DNA of 64,000 bases, taken from an uncultured Planctomycetota bacterium (GTDB lineage: Bacteria > Planctomycetota > Phycisphaerae > UBA1845 > UTPLA1). The notes beneath the pieces were generated by a model. That model was not told the DNA's origin. It did no database searches and saw only the letters and a program-made list of their open reading frames with translations. This document shows positions 1-8,027 of this stretch, one piece after another. The position numbers were made by a program, and so were the translations under genes. The stretch is from assembly GCA_900696465.1 (NCBI GenBank), contig CAADGE010000035.1, positions 186,001-250,000 on the forward strand, written 5' to 3'. How positions within the stretch are numbered: the stretch's first letter is position 1; every line of letters starts with the position of its first letter.

Positions 1-1742
1 CAGCGATCGACGAATTCTTCAGATACACCAACACCCATTACATTCGGCGCTGTCAGGGTTGGTTTTCCCTTCTCTGCGGCCTCCATTAACTGTGTATCCG
101 GCAACCTCGTGCGCCGGGCGAATGCAGGAGGTGAGGTCGCCACGATGGCCGGCGTCCCCGACTTGAGGTCCTGCGCCAGCTCCATCGCCTTCTCAACGCC
201 GAGGCGCGCGGCGATCGCGTAGAGTTCTTTCGCCGTCGGCTCGGCCTTTGCGAAGGCCCGGGCAAGCCGGACATCGCGCTCCACCTTCTCGCGCACTTCG
301 GCGTAGTCAGCCGGCGGCACGGATTCCTGCGCCGCCACCACTCGGAAGAGAATCACGCGATTCTGCACGTATTCCATGCGATCGCCCATCAATTGCGGGC
401 CGATGCCGATAAACGGCGAATCCACCGGCTGGAAAAGTTGCAGGTGAAGCCCGGCATCCTGCTTCGCATCATCCGAGGAAACAAAAGCCGGCACCCGGAA
501 AACAATCTGCGAGAGCGTGGTCTGCGCCGTTCCGCCCGGCATATGGGCGCCGCGAAGGTCCAGATGCGTCATCAACGACTCTTCCGTAATCAGGCCGGTC
601 TGGCCGTATCGGATCGGAATGCCGAACTCCTCTGAAACGCGCCGGCCAACTTCCTGCATGGCGTCCGGATTGTCCGCGCCTGGCGGGATCGGTTTGAAGC
701 CGGTCTCGGGATCGGTGCGAACATCCTGCCACGGCTTGATCAGAATCCCCTGCGCCTTCTTGATTGCCTGCTCGGCGATCTGTACGGCATTTCGCTGTCG
801 AAGCTCGCGCTCGATGTCCGGCTGCGCCTCGCTGAAAGACTTCTCCACCTGCTGCGGAATCGGCGCTGGCGGCTCCGGCGGAGGGGCATCCGGCGGCGCT
901 CCCTCGACCGGCGCGGGCGGCGGCGGATCAACGTAGATGGTCTTCGTATACCTCGCACGATTGTTCTTCCAGTATGACTTCACCGCATCGAGCGAAACCG
1001 GAACCTGCGGGGCGATCTCCGAAAGATCGGCCACGAGATACTGAATATCCACCCGGCGCGGGTAGCGATAGCCGAAGCCGGTCTCGCTGTCGGCGGGATC
1101 GAAATCCTTGTTGGCCTCGAACTGTGCCCGCAGTTCGTCCTCGCTCACCGGCTCCTCGGAATCGACAAACCGCTCGGCCGGCACGGCGATAAACCGCACG
1201 CGAATCTTGTCCTCGGTGTCCAAGGCATAGTGACGAACCTGTGGCTCCGACGGTACCGCCGAGCTGAGGATGTGATTGGCGTTCTTCTGAATCGCAATCT
1301 GCCGGGCAAGGGCATGGCGAATATCCGGCGGCGTGATCTTCCGTTGCGTCCGCAGGATGTCCAGTGTGTCCGGCGGGAACTGCTGCATCTGCTGATCGAT
1401 CTCCTGATCGGAAACAGCCACGCCGGACCGCTCCGCCTCCAGCGCCAAGAGGTACCAGTGGTCGAGGCGAAGGTCGCGACGACCAAACTGCCACGCCTCG
1501 CCGTACTGCGACTTGAACTGCTGGGGCATGAAGAAAAGACTCTCCAGCACCTCCAAGTCGCGCCGGGCATAGCTCATGTCGGCCTGCGTGATGTCCGTGC
1601 CGAAGGCCCGGGCATACACTTCCTTGCCCATTTTCGGCCCGAGGATTTGCGTCAGGGCCGAACCGCCGACAAACGAAAGCATCGCCAACAGCACGACCAC
1701 GACCATGATCTGCTTGGTGTGTGCCCGTAACCACTTCATCAT
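1..1742 (-). CDS. SurA/PpiD-like membrane-anchored periplasmic foldase, C-terminus cut off by window edge
   Basis: The frame is open from an ATG at 1742 to base 1, at least 580 residues. It begins with a short basic stretch and one hydrophobic helix (about residues 9-32), so it is probably held in the inner membrane facing the periplasm. The next ~170 residues (YARAFGTDITQADM onward, then a helix-rich stretch with QEIDQQMQQF and RKITPPDIRHALARQ) look like the SurA/PpiD N-terminal chaperone domain. A proline-rich linker follows near residue 275. I cannot point to a convincing parvulin (PpiC) domain in the visible part. Two ATGs lie in tandem at 1742 and 1739; an AAGGAG at 1757-1752 is 9 bases before the first, which decides the start. 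Family role (known): folding of outer-membrane and secreted proteins. Confidence 0.7.
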   Translation of the reverse strand, partial: MMKWLRAHTKQIMVVVVLLAMLSFVGGSALTQILGPKMGKEVYARAFGTDITQADMSYARRDLEVLESLFFMPQQFKSQYGEAWQFGRRDLRLDHWYLLALEAERSGVAVSDQEIDQQMQQFPPDTLDILRTQRKITPPDIRHALARQIAIQKNANHILSSAVPSEPQVRHYALDTEDKIRVRFIAVPAERFVDSEEPVSEDELRAQFEANKDFDPADSETGFGYRYPRRVDIQYLVADLSEIAPQVPVSLDAVKSYWKNNRARYTKTIYVDPPPPAPVEGAPPDAPPPEPPAPIPQQVEKSFSEAQPDIERELRQRNAVQIAEQAIKKAQGILIKPWQDVRTDPETGFKPIPPGADNPDAMQEVGRRVSEEFGIPIRYGQTGLITEESLMTHLDLRGAHMPGGTAQTTLSQIVFRVPAFVSSDDAKQDAGLHLQLFQPVDSPFIGIGPQLMGDRMEYVQNRVILFRVVAAQESVPPADYAEVREKVERDVRLARAFAKAEPTAKELYAIAARLGVEKAMELAQDLKSGTPAIVATSPPAFARRTRLPDTQLMEAAEKGKPTLTAPNVMGVGVSEEFVDR

Positions 1743-2074
1743 GAGCGTCGACTCCTTGCCGAGGAAGCGTGGCTGCTCGCAGGAAACGAGCGCCTCCGCC
1801 CTGGAGGGGATCTCAAAAAAACGCGAGCCCGACAGGATACCGCGCCATCGGGAGCGGCCGCAAGACCGGGGGGCGGACCGCTCAATACTTCGCGAACCGG
1901 CGGGTTTTCGGGCGATGCCGCGGGCCGGGCCTGCGGACACGCATCCAGTGCGGCCACCGGCAATAGCGGCCAGCGTGGGGCGCCCGCCAGGGACCATCGA
2001 CATGGCGGCCGTCCATTTTTGCCCTCCGTGATTCATGAGGAGTGATGCGCGGGCTTCGAGCAGGAGTTGCCGCT
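1743..2074. other. Gap between two minus-strand genes, no gene seen
   Basis: This 332-base, GC-rich stretch separates the end of the DUF4440 gene from the start of the foldase gene. The only element I can support is the AAGGAG ribosome-binding site at 1752-1757. Open frames crossing it have low-complexity Arg/Pro/Ala translations and no start signals, so I treat them as chance. Confidence 0.5.
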
Positions 2075-2563
2075 TCAGTTCGGCACGGTGTGGTCGCGAA
2101 CGATGACCCATTCGCCGTCGATCCGACGCATCTTGAGGTAAAAGCGTCCGCTTCGGCGACCCTGTGCCGTGTCGAGGCGATAGGCGCCCGAGATATCGGC
2201 GGTCTCATCGCCTGTTCGCGCAACGGCCAGGCCCTCAAATGTAAGCCGTCCCATCGCGTCGGGCGTATCGTACTTTCGTCGGTAGCGATCAAGCGTCGCC
2301 TGCCAGCCGCGAACTTCGCCCTCGGGCGTGGTGAAGACGAGGTCGTCGGATTTCCAGTATCCCCGCATAAACCCTTCGAGATCGCCCGCGTTCCACGCGC
2401 CGGCCTGTGCATCAAGCACGGCGCGGATCTCAGGATGCGATCGTGCCTGTTGGCACGAGGCACCAACAACTAGAATTGCCGCACCAACGACCATGAGTGC
2501 GGCCGTTCGCCAGTACTCGCACCCGGCCGTAAAGCACACGAATCGACATCTTGGCCTGATCAT
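2075..2563 (-). CDS. DUF4440/SnoaL-like lipoprotein
   Basis: This 162-residue protein has an N-terminal hydrophobic segment ending in a lipobox-like VGASC at about residue 37, so it is probably a lipoprotein. The rest fits the SnoaL/DUF4440 cone-shaped fold: an early helix with WNAGDLEGFMRGYW, then DLVFTTPEGEVRGW, and a closing GEWVIVRDHTVPN. Members of the fold are used as small-molecule binding or isomerase-like domains; no substrate can be named. The start ATG overlaps the serS stop by four bases (ATGA), which suggests translational coupling and favours this start over an internal ATG at 2494 that would give a shorter signal peptide. It is the last gene of a serS-led pair. Confidence 0.65.
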   Translation of the reverse strand: MIRPRCRFVCFTAGCEYWRTAALMVVGAAILVVGASCQQARSHPEIRAVLDAQAGAWNAGDLEGFMRGYWKSDDLVFTTPEGEVRGWQATLDRYRRKYDTPDAMGRLTFEGLAVARTGDETADISGAYRLDTAQGRRSGRFYLKMRRIDGEWVIVRDHTVPN

Positions 2564-3894
2564 CCCCTTGCCTCAATTCGCTCCATGCCACTCATGTACG
2601 CCCGAAGGGCCTTCGGCACCGTCACGCTGCCGTCAACATTCTGATACAGCTCCAGGATAGGAATCAGAATCCGCGGGCTGGCGATGACCGTATTGTTCAG
2701 TGTGTGGCAGAAGCGCGTCTTCTTGTCGGCGCCCTTGTATCGCAGATTCAGCCGCCGCGCCTGGAACTCGCCGAAGCGGCTGGCGCTGTGCGTCTCGCCG
2801 TAATCGCCCCGGCTGGGCATCCACGTCTCGATGTCGTACATCTCCACTTTGCCCTGGCCCATGTCGCCTGTGCAGACGGCCATCACGCGATACGGCAGCT
2901 CCAGCGCCTGCAAAACGGCCTCGGCATTGGCGATGATCTCATGGTGATACTTCTCGCTTTCGGCTTCATCCGCCCGACAGAGGACGACCTGCTCAACCTT
3001 GTCGAAGTAATGGATGCGGTAGATGCCGTAAGTATCTTTGCCCGCGGCACCGGCCTCCCGTCGAAAACACGTCGAAACCGCCGCCAGCTTCACCGGCAGC
3101 ATGTCCTCGTCGAGTATCTCATCACCATACATCGCCGTCAGCGAAACTTCAGCCGTGCCGACGAGACTCTTTTCGTCGCGCTCACAGCGATACGCCTGCT
3201 CCTCGCCGCCGGGATAGTAGCCCGTGCCGTACATCATCTCGTCGCGCACCAGAATCGGCACCGTCACTGGCTCGAAGCCGCGCCCGATGATCGTGTCCAT
3301 CGCCAGCCGCAGGACGGCGTGATGCAGGAGTGAACCTGCACCGCGCAGCAGATAGTTCCGTGTTCCCGCGAGCTTGACGCCGCGCTCGATGTCGAGAATG
3401 CCTAGGGCCGTACCGAGCTGCACATGGTCCTTCGGCTCAAAGTCAAACTTCCGCGGCTCCCCGACGCGCCGCACTTCGACGTTGCCGCTCGCATCCCTGC
3501 CGATCGGGGTCTTGGCCGACGGCACCTGCGGAACTGTCAGCATCAGCGCCCGAAACTCCTCCGCCGTAGCTCGCTCCTCGTCCTCCAACTCCTTGATACG
3601 CTGTTTGATGGACGCCGATTCGGCCTGCAACGCGTCGCCCTCGGCCTTGATTGCTTCCGGGCTCATCCCTTTGGCGATGGCCTCCTGGTACCACTTGCTC
3701 TTGGGGTTCTTATAAAGCCCGACCTGGCTGGAGAGTTCGTTGCTCCGCCCGCGAAGGCCGTCGGCCTCCTGCTGGATCTGCCGGCGGCGATCATCAACCG
3801 CCAGCAGGCGGTCCAGGTCGCACGACAGGCCCTTGTCGCGTATGGCCTTGCGGACGGCCTCGGTGTTCTCGCGGATGTACTTGATGTCCAACAT
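2560..3894 (-). CDS. serS: Seryl-tRNA synthetase
   Basis: Charges tRNA-Ser with serine in the cytoplasm. The protein is 444 residues, usual for bacterial SerRS. It begins with MLDIKYIRENTEAVRKAI, followed by the coiled-coil tRNA-binding arm (about residues 30-110), then the class II core. The serine-binding TxE element is present as VGTAEVSL, motif 2 as FRREAGAAGKDTYGIYR, and motif 3 near SPRILIPILELYQ. In motif 3 the commonly seen Gly-Ser-Gly stretch is replaced by LNNTVIASPR, a mild variant. The open frame extends 13 codons further upstream, but that extension is basic and unlike the family, so the ATG at 3894 was chosen. The downstream DUF4440 gene overlaps by four bases. Confidence 0.96.
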   Translation of the reverse strand: MLDIKYIRENTEAVRKAIRDKGLSCDLDRLLAVDDRRRQIQQEADGLRGRSNELSSQVGLYKNPKSKWYQEAIAKGMSPEAIKAEGDALQAESASIKQRIKELEDEERATAEEFRALMLTVPQVPSAKTPIGRDASGNVEVRRVGEPRKFDFEPKDHVQLGTALGILDIERGVKLAGTRNYLLRGAGSLLHHAVLRLAMDTIIGRGFEPVTVPILVRDEMMYGTGYYPGGEEQAYRCERDEKSLVGTAEVSLTAMYGDEILDEDMLPVKLAAVSTCFRREAGAAGKDTYGIYRIHYFDKVEQVVLCRADEAESEKYHHEIIANAEAVLQALELPYRVMAVCTGDMGQGKVEMYDIETWMPSRGDYGETHSASRFGEFQARRLNLRYKGADKKTRFCHTLNNTVIASPRILIPILELYQNVDGSVTVPKALRAYMSGMERIEARG

Positions 3895-4043
3895 AATCGG
3901 CCTCGGATAATACGCGTTTTTCCGGCCCGGCAAAGCGGCGCAGGGCAGGGTGTCGAAGTATACTCGCTATGATCTCTCTACGAACCTCGCCAGTTACCAA
4001 CGCCCGACTAGCCCGTCGACGCGGAAAAAACCCGGAGATTCAG

Positions 4044-5294
4044 ATGCATCGCTCCTTCCGAATATGCGGCATGATCTGCCTGGCCATAGTGCCCGCCCTG
4101 ATGGGAACGGGCTGCCCAGGCCTGCCGGACCCCGGTGGATTCCCGCGAACGGCCGCATGGCAACGACGGACCATCAACTCCGGCGCGGCCCAGCGCCCGG
4201 CGGTTGTGGCAGTGGCCGATCTCGATGGCGACGGCAAGCTCGACGTGGTCGCCGGCTACACCGGCGAGGCGGCAGCAGGTGCCGCGGTGGTTATCTTCTT
4301 CCAGGAGTCCCCAGAGAGCTTCACGGCCGTGACGATCTCCAGCGGCGCCGAGCTGGCGGGAATCGCCGCGCTGGCGATCGGCGATCTCGATGCCGACACC
4401 CACTCCGACATCATCGCCGCCTGCAATGGCCGTCTCATCTACCTGCACAGCCCGGCAAATCCGCGTACGGCAGGCGGCTGGACGCGATCAACCATCGATC
4501 AATCATCCGGCGACGGCTTCGCCCAGTGGAACGACGTGGCCATCGGCGACATCGACCAGACCAACGGCCCGGACATCGTCGCCTGTAATGCCGGACCGCC
4601 GGGACGCGCGAGCTGGTATCGCAGTCCCGCGGCGAACATTGCCAACGGCACGGGATGGACGCGAATCGATATCGACGCGACGACTCGCACCAACGCAGCG
4701 TCCGTCGCGCTGGCCGATTTCTCACTCGACGGACGGCTGGACGTCGTCTCCACCGCGCCGGGCGAAGCGCTGAACCCCGTTTCATGGTATCGCAATCCCG
4801 CCAACCCACAGGCGGACGCGTGGACGAAGTTTTCGATCGGCAACCTTGCCGCCGCCTCACGAATGGTCATCGCCGATCTCAATGTGGATGGCCGCACGGA
4901 TGTGATCGCCTTGAACGCGCCGGGACGGCAGATCGGCTGGTACGTTCGACCGGCCAGCGCGACCAACGCCTGGACCAGCGCCGGCTTCCTGCTCACACAG
5001 TACACCTCGGCGACTCCCGTGGATGTACGGGCCATCGACCTGACCGGCGACAGTCAGCCCAACGTGGTCGTCGCCACCAACACGGGCGGTACGCTCCGCT
5101 GGTTCATGCCCACGCCGGGCCAGACCCAGACCGCCCAGTGGATGGAGAACAACATTGCTGACGTGAGCGAGACGATCGGACGGATCGCACTCGGCGATAT
5201 CAACGGCAACGGCCGTCCTGATGTGATCGTGCCGCTGCGTGCCGCGAATGCCGCAAATGATTCGATCGTCTGGTTTGAAAATCCGGAGCCGTAA
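4044..5294 (+). CDS. FG-GAP/VCBS-repeat lipoprotein
   Basis: A 416-residue exported protein made of tandem FG-GAP/VCBS blades. The start at 4044 gives a good lipoprotein signal (MHRSFRICGMICLAIVPALM then GTGC, lipobox Cys at about 24). At least six blades repeat a calcium-loop pattern such as DLDGDGKLDVVAG, DLDADTHSDIIAA, DFSLDGRLDVVST, DLNVDGRTDVIAL, DLTGDSQPNVVVA and DINGNGRPDVIVP, each followed by W-containing strands (SWYRSPAAN, SWYRNPANP, GWYVRPASA, RWFMPTPGQ, VWFENPEP). This is a seven-bladed beta-propeller of the integrin-alpha type and probably binds calcium and a surface or polymer ligand; the ligand is unknown. A TATACT at 3958-3963 could be the -10 box. It is divergent from serS. 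Confidence 0.85.
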   Translation: MHRSFRICGMICLAIVPALMGTGCPGLPDPGGFPRTAAWQRRTINSGAAQRPAVVAVADLDGDGKLDVVAGYTGEAAAGAAVVIFFQESPESFTAVTISSGAELAGIAALAIGDLDADTHSDIIAACNGRLIYLHSPANPRTAGGWTRSTIDQSSGDGFAQWNDVAIGDIDQTNGPDIVACNAGPPGRASWYRSPAANIANGTGWTRIDIDATTRTNAASVALADFSLDGRLDVVSTAPGEALNPVSWYRNPANPQADAWTKFSIGNLAAASRMVIADLNVDGRTDVIALNAPGRQIGWYVRPASATNAWTSAGFLLTQYTSATPVDVRAIDLTGDSQPNVVVATNTGGTLRWFMPTPGQTQTAQWMENNIADVSETIGRIALGDINGNGRPDVIVPLRAANAANDSIVWFENPEP

Positions 5295-5333
5295 ACGCAG
5301 TCGGCGATGCTGAAGCCGTGATTATTCACTGCG

Positions 5334-5684
5334 TCAGGCGTTCTGCGGCGGCCTCTCCCCGGGAGCCCACTCAATCGACCGCAGCCACCATCGCTTCCGC
5401 GGATTCTCGCCGACCTTGACGTGCCGGACGGCGTAGAGAGTCATGACCTCACCGGTATCGACACGCACGCGCCAGTAGTGCTTGCGATAGTAGGTCTCGC
5501 CGCGGCGATGATGCTCGCGCTCGCTTGCTTTCCATTCTTCGAGAACTTCCGCGATGTGATAATGCCGATCGCGCCATACAAAGCCCGTCGGCAGTCCCGG
5601 CATTCCGGCGGCCATCGCCGAGGCGTCGAACGTCCCCGCGTCTGGCACGATGGCTTCAGAGATGAACTGGCCTGCTTGATTCAC
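5334..5684 (-). CDS. DUF6504-family protein
   Basis: A 116-residue protein starting VNQAGQFISEAIVPDAG and containing MPGLPTGFVWRDRHYHIAEV, then a basic, aromatic-rich second half ending in RWWLRSIEW. This matches the small cytoplasmic DUF6504 family as I remember it: an N-terminal FISE.I.P element followed by FVWR.R.Y.V..VL. Function is unknown. The longest frame runs far upstream inside the neighbouring gene, but a GGAGG nine bases before a GTG at 5684 marks the likely start, only 31 bases after the stop of the dockerin-type gene. It may be cotranscribed with that gene. Confidence 0.6.
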   Translation of the reverse strand: MNQAGQFISEAIVPDAGTFDASAMAAGMPGLPTGFVWRDRHYHIAEVLEEWKASEREHHRRGETYYRKHYWRVRVDTGEVMTLYAVRHVKVGENPRKRWWLRSIEWAPGERPPQNA

Positions 5685-5715
5685 GGCCGGACGCCTCCGC
5701 GTCGTGCGGGAGACA

Positions 5716-7728
5716 CTACATCGCATCCACGAAGCCCTGTACGTCGAGGCCGTCGAGTTTGCCGTCATGATTGGTGTCGGCCTGGCACGTATAGTCGTCG
5801 GCCAGCATCGCCTCGACAAACAGCGGCACATCATCCAGATCGACAAGCCCGCTGCAATCCAGGTCTCCAACGAGAATCCCCGGGCATGCAGGGTATTCAC
5901 ATCCGTCCGGGATACCGTTGTTGTTGCAGTCAATCTCTCCAGCGCATGTATCGATCAGCCCGTTGCCGTTGCAGTCCAGCGACGGATTGGACGCGATGTC
6001 GCAACTGTCCGGCACCTGGTTGCCGTTGCAGTCGGAATCGGCGCCTCCGTTGATGTCGCACGAATCCGGGATGCCGTTGACGTTGCAGTCGGCCTCGCAG
6101 CCCGATGTGCAGAAAAAGGGCCCGCCGGGCGCGGGGCTGCCGACGGATATCTCGCATTCGTCGGGGATGCCATTTCCGTTGCAGTCGTTGCTGGTATTCG
6201 CGGCGATGTCACACTCGTCCGGCACGCCGTTGGCGTTGCAGTCCTCACTGAAGCCCGAGGAGATATCGCAGGCGTCCGGCACGCCGTTGGCGTTGCAATC
6301 CGGATCACAATCGGCCACACAGAAATACGGCCCGCCGGGCGCAGGCCCGCCCGCTTCGATCTCGCACACATCCAGGCGGCCGTTGGCGTTGCAATCCAAC
6401 TGCGCATCATTCGCAATGTCGCAGGCGTCCGGAATGCCGTTGCCGTCGCAATCGAGATCGCATTCGTCGAGATTTCCGTTGCCGTCGCAATCCAGCGACG
6501 GATCCGCCTGTATCTCAAGATGGTCAGGAATGCTGTTACCGTTGCAGTCCGGCGGATCGGGCAGTGGCCCCCACATCGTCGCGATCACGCTGGCCGGAGC
6601 ACCTGGCCGGAAGAGGCCAATCTCGATCTGTGCATTCGCAACCGGCGGCGAATTGGCCACGAATCGGAAGTTGTAGAGCGTCGAGAATCGCAGGGCGTTG
6701 GCCTGCGGGTTGACTGCATGGGGCGTCGTCTGCCAGCGCAGCCCGCCGGCGATTCGAGAAGCCGGCCAGTCGGTGCCATCGATCAACTCGCCGCTGTGAT
6801 AATTAACGTCGTGAAAGCCGGTCACGGGCACGGCCGCGTGGTCGCTGATGGCGAAGGTCAGCATGCCGACGGAACGGTGTGAGTTGAGATTGAACAGCGC
6901 GTATTCATACTGCCAGAAATAGTTGCCCAGGTCTGTCACCTTGACGCCAAGAATCAGTCGTCCGTCGCCGGGAATGTCCACGTTCGTCAGCGTGACCGAC
7001 GGATCAGAATCCTGCCATGCGACGATCGCCGGCTTGGTCCGCTCGGTGATGCCGGTGAGCGTGAGCGCGTACACGCCGGGCGATGGTTCATTCACCAGCA
7101 CGCGCCGGTAAGAGGCGTTGTTCAGCGCGTTACCCGCCGCGGCATCGTCCGCCGCGATGTAATGCCCCTCAACAAAATAGAGTGCTCCGGCGTTCAGTGC
7201 CGGATTGACGTCATCATTTTGAACCTGCAACCGAAAGCCGATCGTTGGGATCATGGGATAAAATGTGAACGGATATGGAAATGCACCGGTCGCGGCGTTC
7301 ACCTCGGAGCGTGGCCCGAGCACGAACTGGTTGCCGTTCAGCCCGGAGTTGTAGGGATCGTTGCACCCGACGCCCAGAAGCTGGCTGCTGCCGGGGTCCA
7401 CACAGGTCCCGCACAGCCCGCTCTCGTTGAGCGACGCGAAGCCGTGCTTGAGCCAGGCCATGCCGATCTGCTCGAAGCGACCGTCCTTCAAGCGATACAT
7501 GTTCTGGGCAATCACCGGATGCTGATTGGTCGAGCCGACCCAGAGCAGCGGCGCGGTGCCGACATTGCAGGAGTTGGTGCCGACCGAGTAGGCCGTGATG
7601 CCGCCGACGGTCCCCCATCTTGTCGTGCCGAACAGATCGCCGACGATCACGTCCGGCCCCGCTCCGCTCGTCGCGGTAACGCCGACGACGGTGAACCACA
7701 AAGTGGCAATCAATACGATGCGTCGCAT
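5716..7728 (-). CDS. Secreted dockerin-type protein, paralogue 1 of 3
   Basis: A 670-residue protein with a signal peptide (MRRIVLIATLWFTVVGVTAT, cleavage near SGA). Residues about 25-390 form a domain shared with the proteins at 23986-25368 and 57445-59202; landmarks are WGTVGGITAYSVGTNSCNVG, QNMYRLKDGRFEQIGMAWLK, DDAAAGNALNNASYRR, YEYALFNLNSHRS, FHDVNYHSGE and ALRFSTLYNFRF. Next come eleven DCNGNGxPDxCDI calcium-loop repeats, and the chain ends in a dockerin-like pair of EF-hand loops (GDLDCSGLVDLDDV and ADTNHDGKLDGLDV). Many cysteines suggest disulphides. I do not recognise the N-terminal domain from a named family. It is probably cell-surface or extracellular; the dockerin-like tail may bind a partner or anchor, which is inference. 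Confidence 0.75.
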   Translation of the reverse strand: MRRIVLIATLWFTVVGVTATSGAGPDVIVGDLFGTTRWGTVGGITAYSVGTNSCNVGTAPLLWVGSTNQHPVIAQNMYRLKDGRFEQIGMAWLKHGFASLNESGLCGTCVDPGSSQLLGVGCNDPYNSGLNGNQFVLGPRSEVNAATGAFPYPFTFYPMIPTIGFRLQVQNDDVNPALNAGALYFVEGHYIAADDAAAGNALNNASYRRVLVNEPSPGVYALTLTGITERTKPAIVAWQDSDPSVTLTNVDIPGDGRLILGVKVTDLGNYFWQYEYALFNLNSHRSVGMLTFAISDHAAVPVTGFHDVNYHSGELIDGTDWPASRIAGGLRWQTTPHAVNPQANALRFSTLYNFRFVANSPPVANAQIEIGLFRPGAPASVIATMWGPLPDPPDCNGNSIPDHLEIQADPSLDCDGNGNLDECDLDCDGNGIPDACDIANDAQLDCNANGRLDVCEIEAGGPAPGGPYFCVADCDPDCNANGVPDACDISSGFSEDCNANGVPDECDIAANTSNDCNGNGIPDECEISVGSPAPGGPFFCTSGCEADCNVNGIPDSCDINGGADSDCNGNQVPDSCDIASNPSLDCNGNGLIDTCAGEIDCNNNGIPDGCEYPACPGILVGDLDCSGLVDLDDVPLFVEAMLADDYTCQADTNHDGKLDGLDVQGFVDAM
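5893..6551 (-). repeat. Eleven tandem DCNGNGxPDxCDI calcium-loop repeats
   Basis: Inside the gene above, the minus strand encodes eleven units from DCNGNSIPDHLEI through DCDGNGIPDACDI, DCNANGVPDECDI and DCNGNGIPDECEI to DCNNNGIPDGCEY. Most units are about 13 residues plus a 5-10 residue spacer, and two spacers carry a longer PAPGGPxFC insert. The pattern of Asp/Asn at positions 1, 3 and 5 resembles thrombospondin type 3 or EF-hand loops, so calcium-dependent folding is likely. At the DNA level the plus strand shows near-repeats such as ccgttggcgttgcagtc, which could promote slippage or recombination. Confidence 0.9.
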
Positions 7729-8027
7729 GCCCGCTTTCCCCGTCCTCCCCCGCGTGTGTCTCTGTTATCGTATTCCCACCCGGGGGCGATGAACAACCCG
7801 CGAGGCCTCAATATTCGCATTTCCGGACGATCCCCATACTCTGGTGCCCCCTCCTTCAAACCAGCAGCGGCCACCGTTTGTTCCGCCTCCCTGCCGCCCG
7901 GCCGTGCCAGGGGCCCCGGCAGACGATGACGGCCACCAAACAGGCCAGCCACGCGTGCCTGCAAGATAAGCGGTCCGATGCACCACGCCGCTTCGACAAC
8001 CCGCCCGGCCGAAGTTTCAATGGTGCA

